Shown here: positions 61,122 to 64,000 of the stretch, in pieces
Numbering within the stretch: the stretch's first letter is position 1
How the letters are laid out: every line of letters starts with the position of its first letter
Source of the DNA: Parafrankia elaeagni
GTDB taxonomy: Bacteria; Actinomycetota; Actinomycetes; Frankiales; Frankiaceae
NCBI RefSeq assembly: GCF_000374165.1
Contig: NZ_KB893670.1
Coordinates: 310,041-374,040 of the forward strand
Direction: 5' to 3'
Length of the DNA stretch: 64,000 bases
Program-made: the position numbers and the translations under genes
Notes under the pieces: model-generated
Databases searched by the model: none
What the model saw: the letters and a program-made list of their open reading frames with translations, nothing else
Told to the model about the DNA's origin: nothing

Positions 61122-61260
61122 CCGCCTGCCTCCTCCTTCGCCGGTCGGCCTGTGTGCTCGTGGCGACGACACCACTGTTCCACCATCGCTGATCGGCATG
61201 TCCGGGCCACCACCGGCCCGCCGACACCTACCCGAATGCGCACCATACGCGATCTGATCA

Positions 61261-64000
61261 TCACAGATGTGACCGCATCACTCCAAGAAGACGATCAAGA
61301 TCGACAGGCTTGGTGATGTAGTCGGTCGCGCCGGCCGAAATGCTCTTCTCCCGGTCGCCGGGCATCGCCTTGGCGGTGAGCACGAGGATCGGCAGCGGCG
61401 CGAAGGCGGGCATCGCGCGGATCGCCGACGTCGTCTCGTTACCGTCCATGCCGGGAAGCATGACGTCCATGAGCACGATGTGCACCGGCGTGCTCTCCTG
61501 CTGGAGCATCCGGATCGCGTCGTGGCCGTTGTCCGCGTAGAGCACCCGCATCCCGTGCATCTCCAGCGCGCTGGTCAGCGCGAACACGTTGCGGACGTCG
61601 TCGTCGACCACCAGGATCGACGCGCCGACCAGCGGATCGGCGGTGTCCAGGTTGGATGCCGGGGGCCGGGCCACCGCGACCGGGTCGGTGAGGAACGGCG
61701 TACCGGCGGCCTCGGGCGTGTCCGTGAGGGATGCCTCCGGCGCCCGGCTGGACCACAGCGTGCGCCCGACCGTGCGCGGGGCCACCACCGGGCCGTCCTC
61801 GCCGGAGGCTGCGGCGCCGCCCGCCGGGGGCGGTGGCGTGGCCCCGTCGCCGGTCGACAGGTCGGTGCCGGGCTCGGCCGCCGGACCGCCGGGCCGGACC
61901 GGGCCGGGGAGGGCCGCCCGCTCGCGGCCAGGCGGCAGCTGGCCGCGGCCGCGGTCGCCGGCGCCGTCGGAGCGCCACCGCTGCTGGCCGGCCCCCTCCA
62001 CGATCATCAGAACGCCGTCCGGCTCTCCGGGAACCGCGCTGGGCGGCGGGTCAGTCGGCATCACCGACGGCACGAACAGGGTGAACGTGCTGCCCTGCCC
62101 GATCTGGCTGGAGACGGAGATCGAGCCACCGAGCAGCCGGGCGATCTCCTTGCTGATCGACAGCCCGAGGCCGGTGCCGCCGTAGCGGCGGGACGTCGTG
62201 CCGTCCGCCTGCTGGAAGGCCTCGAAGATCATCCTGAGCTTCTCGGCGGCGACCCCGATGCCGGTGTCGCTGACGGCGAACGACAGCACCATCGGCGCCG
62301 AGCGCAGGCTCGGCGCGACGAACGGCGTGTCGGGCGGGGCGACGGAGACGTCCAGTCGCACGGTGCCGGCATCGGTGAACTTGACCGCGTTCGACAGCAG
62401 GTTCTTCAGCACCTGCTGGAGGCGCTGCTCATCGGTGACGAACTCCTCCGGCACGTCGGCGGTGACGCTGATCTCGAAGGTGAGGCCCTTCTCCTCCGCG
62501 GTGGGCCCGAAGACCCCGGCCGCGGCGTCGCACAGCGCGGAGGTGCGCACAGGGCCGGCGTCCACGTTCATCTTGCCGGCCTCGACCTTGGACAGGTCGA
62601 GAATGTCGTTGATCAGCCCGAGCAGCTCGGAACCGGCGGAGTGGATCGTCTCGGCGAAGTCGATCTGCTTCTGGCTGAGGTTGTGGTCCGGGTTGTCGGC
62701 GAGCAGCTTGGCGAGGATGAGCAGGCTGTTCAGCGGGGTCCGCAGCTCGTGGCTCATGTTCGCCAGGAACTCGGACTTGTACTGCGAGGACAGCGCGAGC
62801 TGCTCGGCCTTCTCCTCCAGGCCGATCCGGGCCATGTCGATCTCGGTGTTCTTCTCCTCCAGCAGCGCCGCCTTCTCCTCCAGCTCGTTGTTGGTGCGCT
62901 GGAGCTCGACGGACTGGGAGCGCAGCTCCTGGGTGAGGCGCTGCGACTGGGCGAGCAGCTCCTCCGTCCGGGCGTTGGCCATGATCGTGTTGAGGACGAC
63001 GCCGATCGTGTCGACGAGCTGGTCGACGAGGGTGAGGTGCAGGTCGGAGAACGGCGTGAAGGACGCCAGCTCGATGACGCCGAGCACCTGGTTCTCGAAG
63101 ATGACCGGGACCACCACCAGATCACACGGTGGCGCCTCGCCGAGGCCGCTGCGGATGTTCAGGTAGCCGGCGGGGACGTCCTCGACCCGGATGCGCTTCT
63201 TCTCCAGCGCGGCCTGCCCGATCAGGCCCTCGCCGAACAGGAACGTCCCGTCCGAGCGGCGCCGCGGTACCGACCCGTAGCCCGCGACGTAGCGCAGCTT
63301 GTCGCCCTCGATGAAGTCGAGCAGGTAGACGGTGCCCTGCTGGGCGTTCACGGCCGGCGTCATCTCACTGATGATCATCTGACAGACCGTGTAGAGGTCC
63401 CGCTGGCCCTGCATCTTGCTGCCGATGAGCGCCAGGTTCGACTTCAGCCAGTCCTGCTGGGCGTTGACCTCGGTGGTCTCCCGCAGCCGGGCGATCATCT
63501 GGTTGATGTTGTCCTTGAGCTCGGCGACCTCACCCTCGGCCTCGACCGTGATCGAGCGGGTCAGGTCACCGCGGGTCACCGCTGTGGACACGTCGCCGAT
63601 CGCGCGCAGCTGGATCGTCAGGGTCGTCGCCAGCTGGTTGACGTTGTCGGTGAGGTCCTTCCAGGTGCCGGCGACGCCGGCGACCGTCGCCTGGCCGCCC
63701 AGCTTGCCCTCGACCCCCACCTCCCGGCCGACCCGGGTGATCTCGGCGGCGAACGAGGAGAGCTGGTCCACCATCGTGTTGACGGTGTCCTTCAGCTCGG
63801 CGATCTCACCCTGCGCCGTCACAGTGATCTTCTGCGAGAGGTCGCCGCGGGCCACCGCCCGGGTCACCCCGGAGATGTTGCGGACCTGACTGGTCAGGTT
63901 CCCGGCCATCCCGTTCACCGACTCGGTGAGATCCCGCCAGACCCCCGACACACCCCGCACATGGGCCTGGCCACCCAGGTTCCCCTCCGTGCCCACCTCC
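61261..64000 (-). CDS. HAMP-array hybrid sensor histidine kinase (5' end beyond window)
   Basis: 913 residues are visible and the frame continues past the right edge. Two HAMP units appear at the start ([20 protein letters not shown] and [20 protein letters not shown]), with probably more upstream, as in Nik1-like kinases. A GAF domain (about 195-345) and a coiled coil follow. HisKA comes next with the phospho-His in [17 protein letters not shown] (about 415), then a HATPase with [22 protein letters not shown] and GGTGLGLS, a disordered linker, and a C-terminal receiver (about 792-911) with [13 protein letters not shown] and ITKPVDL. It likely senses an internal or redox cue and passes phosphate to its own receiver or to the regulator downstream. 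Confidence 0.92.
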   Translation of the reverse strand, partial: EVGTEGNLGGQAHVRGVSGVWRDLTESVNGMAGNLTSQVRNISGVTRAVARGDLSQKITVTAQGEIAELKDTVNTMVDQLSSFAAEITRVGREVGVEGKLGGQATVAGVAGTWKDLTDNVNQLATTLTIQLRAIGDVSTAVTRGDLTRSITVEAEGEVAELKDNINQMIARLRETTEVNAQQDWLKSNLALIGSKMQGQRDLYTVCQMIISEMTPAVNAQQGTVYLLDFIEGDKLRYVAGYGSVPRRRSDGTFLFGEGLIGQAALEKKRIRVEDVPAGYLNIRSGLGEAPPCDLVVVPVIFENQVLGVIELASFTPFSDLHLTLVDQLVDTIGVVLNTIMANARTEELLAQSQRLTQELRSQSVELQRTNNELEEKAALLEEKNTEIDMARIGLEEKAEQLALSSQYKSEFLANMSHELRTPLNSLLILAKLLADNPDHNLSQKQIDFAETIHSAGSELLGLINDILDLSKVEAGKMNVDAGPVRTSALCDAAAGVFGPTAEEKGLTFEISVTADVPEEFVTDEQRLQQVLKNLLSNAVKFTDAGTVRLDVSVAPPDTPFVAPSLRSAPMVLSFAVSDTGIGVAAEKLRMIFEAFQQADGTTSRRYGGTGLGLSISKEIARLLGGSISVSSQIGQGSTFTLFVPSVMPTDPPPSAVPGEPDGVLMIVEGAGQQRWRSDGAGDRGRGQLPPGRERAALPGPVRPGGPAAEPGTDLSTGDGATPPPPAGGAAASGEDGPVVAPRTVGRTLWSSRAPEASLTDTPEAAGTPFLTDPVAVARPPASNLDTADPLVGASILVVDDDVRNVFALTSALEMHGMRVLYADNGHDAIRMLQQESTPVHIVLMDVMLPGMDGNETTSAIRAMPAFAPLPILVLTAKAMPGDREKSISAGATDYITKPVDLDRLLGVMRSHL

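Overview
The window reads as a chromosomal segment of a very high-G+C actinomycete, most likely a Frankia-type member of the Frankiales. The signs are strong G/C preference at third codon positions, many GTG and a few TTG starts, frequent ATGA/GTGA start-stop overlaps, and actinobacterial markers: a glp-moaC-mog-rimJ-glpR order, galU next to a folate cyclo-ligase, an FmdB protein with a poly-Ser tail, and a long HAMP-array histidine kinase. The genus is inferred from style and gene order, not from a marker gene.

Layout. 1-1.8 kb: a DUF58 protein (cut by the left edge) coupled to a MoxR ATPase. 2.7-34.1 kb: a large surface-polysaccharide locus. It holds glycosyltransferases (GT4, GT2 and a GT2-GT4 fusion), a Wzx-type flippase, a Wzy/O-antigen-ligase-type polymerase, a Wzz-type chain-length protein, CDP/dTDP-sugar enzymes (RfbF, an NAD-dependent epimerase, an RfbC-like epimerase, a SAF-domain oxidoreductase), three sugar C-methyltransferase-like proteins, a Nudix hydrolase, a 2-oxoglutarate-type oxygenase and an AsnB-type amidotransferase. 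It also encodes three secreted or anchored proteins: a 1244-residue jelly-roll/FN3 protein and two beta-helix paralogues, one fused to DUF4082 on a lipoprotein. A plausible division of labour is that nucleotide sugars are made and methylated in the cytoplasm, repeat units are built by the glycosyltransferases, flipped and polymerised by Wzx/Wzy/Wzz, and the secreted proteins act on or bind the product.

34.3-40.5 kb: a GGDEF protein, then an accessory stretch with VapBC-like and HepT-MntA toxin-antitoxin pairs, a GNAT enzyme, two broken coding remnants, three copies of a hairpin-rich repeat (one abutting a tRNA-Ala(CGC) gene) and a hypothetical gene.

41.3-50.4 kb: a conserved actinobacterial block with the GlpR/SepX-like membrane protein, RimJ-like acetyltransferase, Mog, MoaC, Glp (MoeA-like), GalU, 5-formyltetrahydrofolate cyclo-ligase and FmdB. 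It links molybdenum-cofactor-type enzymes to cell division (Glp-GlpR). 51-64 kb: small regulators and stress genes (HTH protein, two small hypothetical proteins, STAS protein, CsoR, MarR, AlkB-like, MFS pump), a WD40-tailed Ser/Thr kinase, a hypothetical protein, and a response regulator with a large hybrid histidine kinase cut by the right edge.

A recurring oddity is in-frame tandem duplication of 9-, 15- or 18-bp units inside several genes (galU, glpR, the kinase, the AlkB-like gene and a hypothetical gene). No CRISPR array, rRNA or intact insertion sequence was seen.
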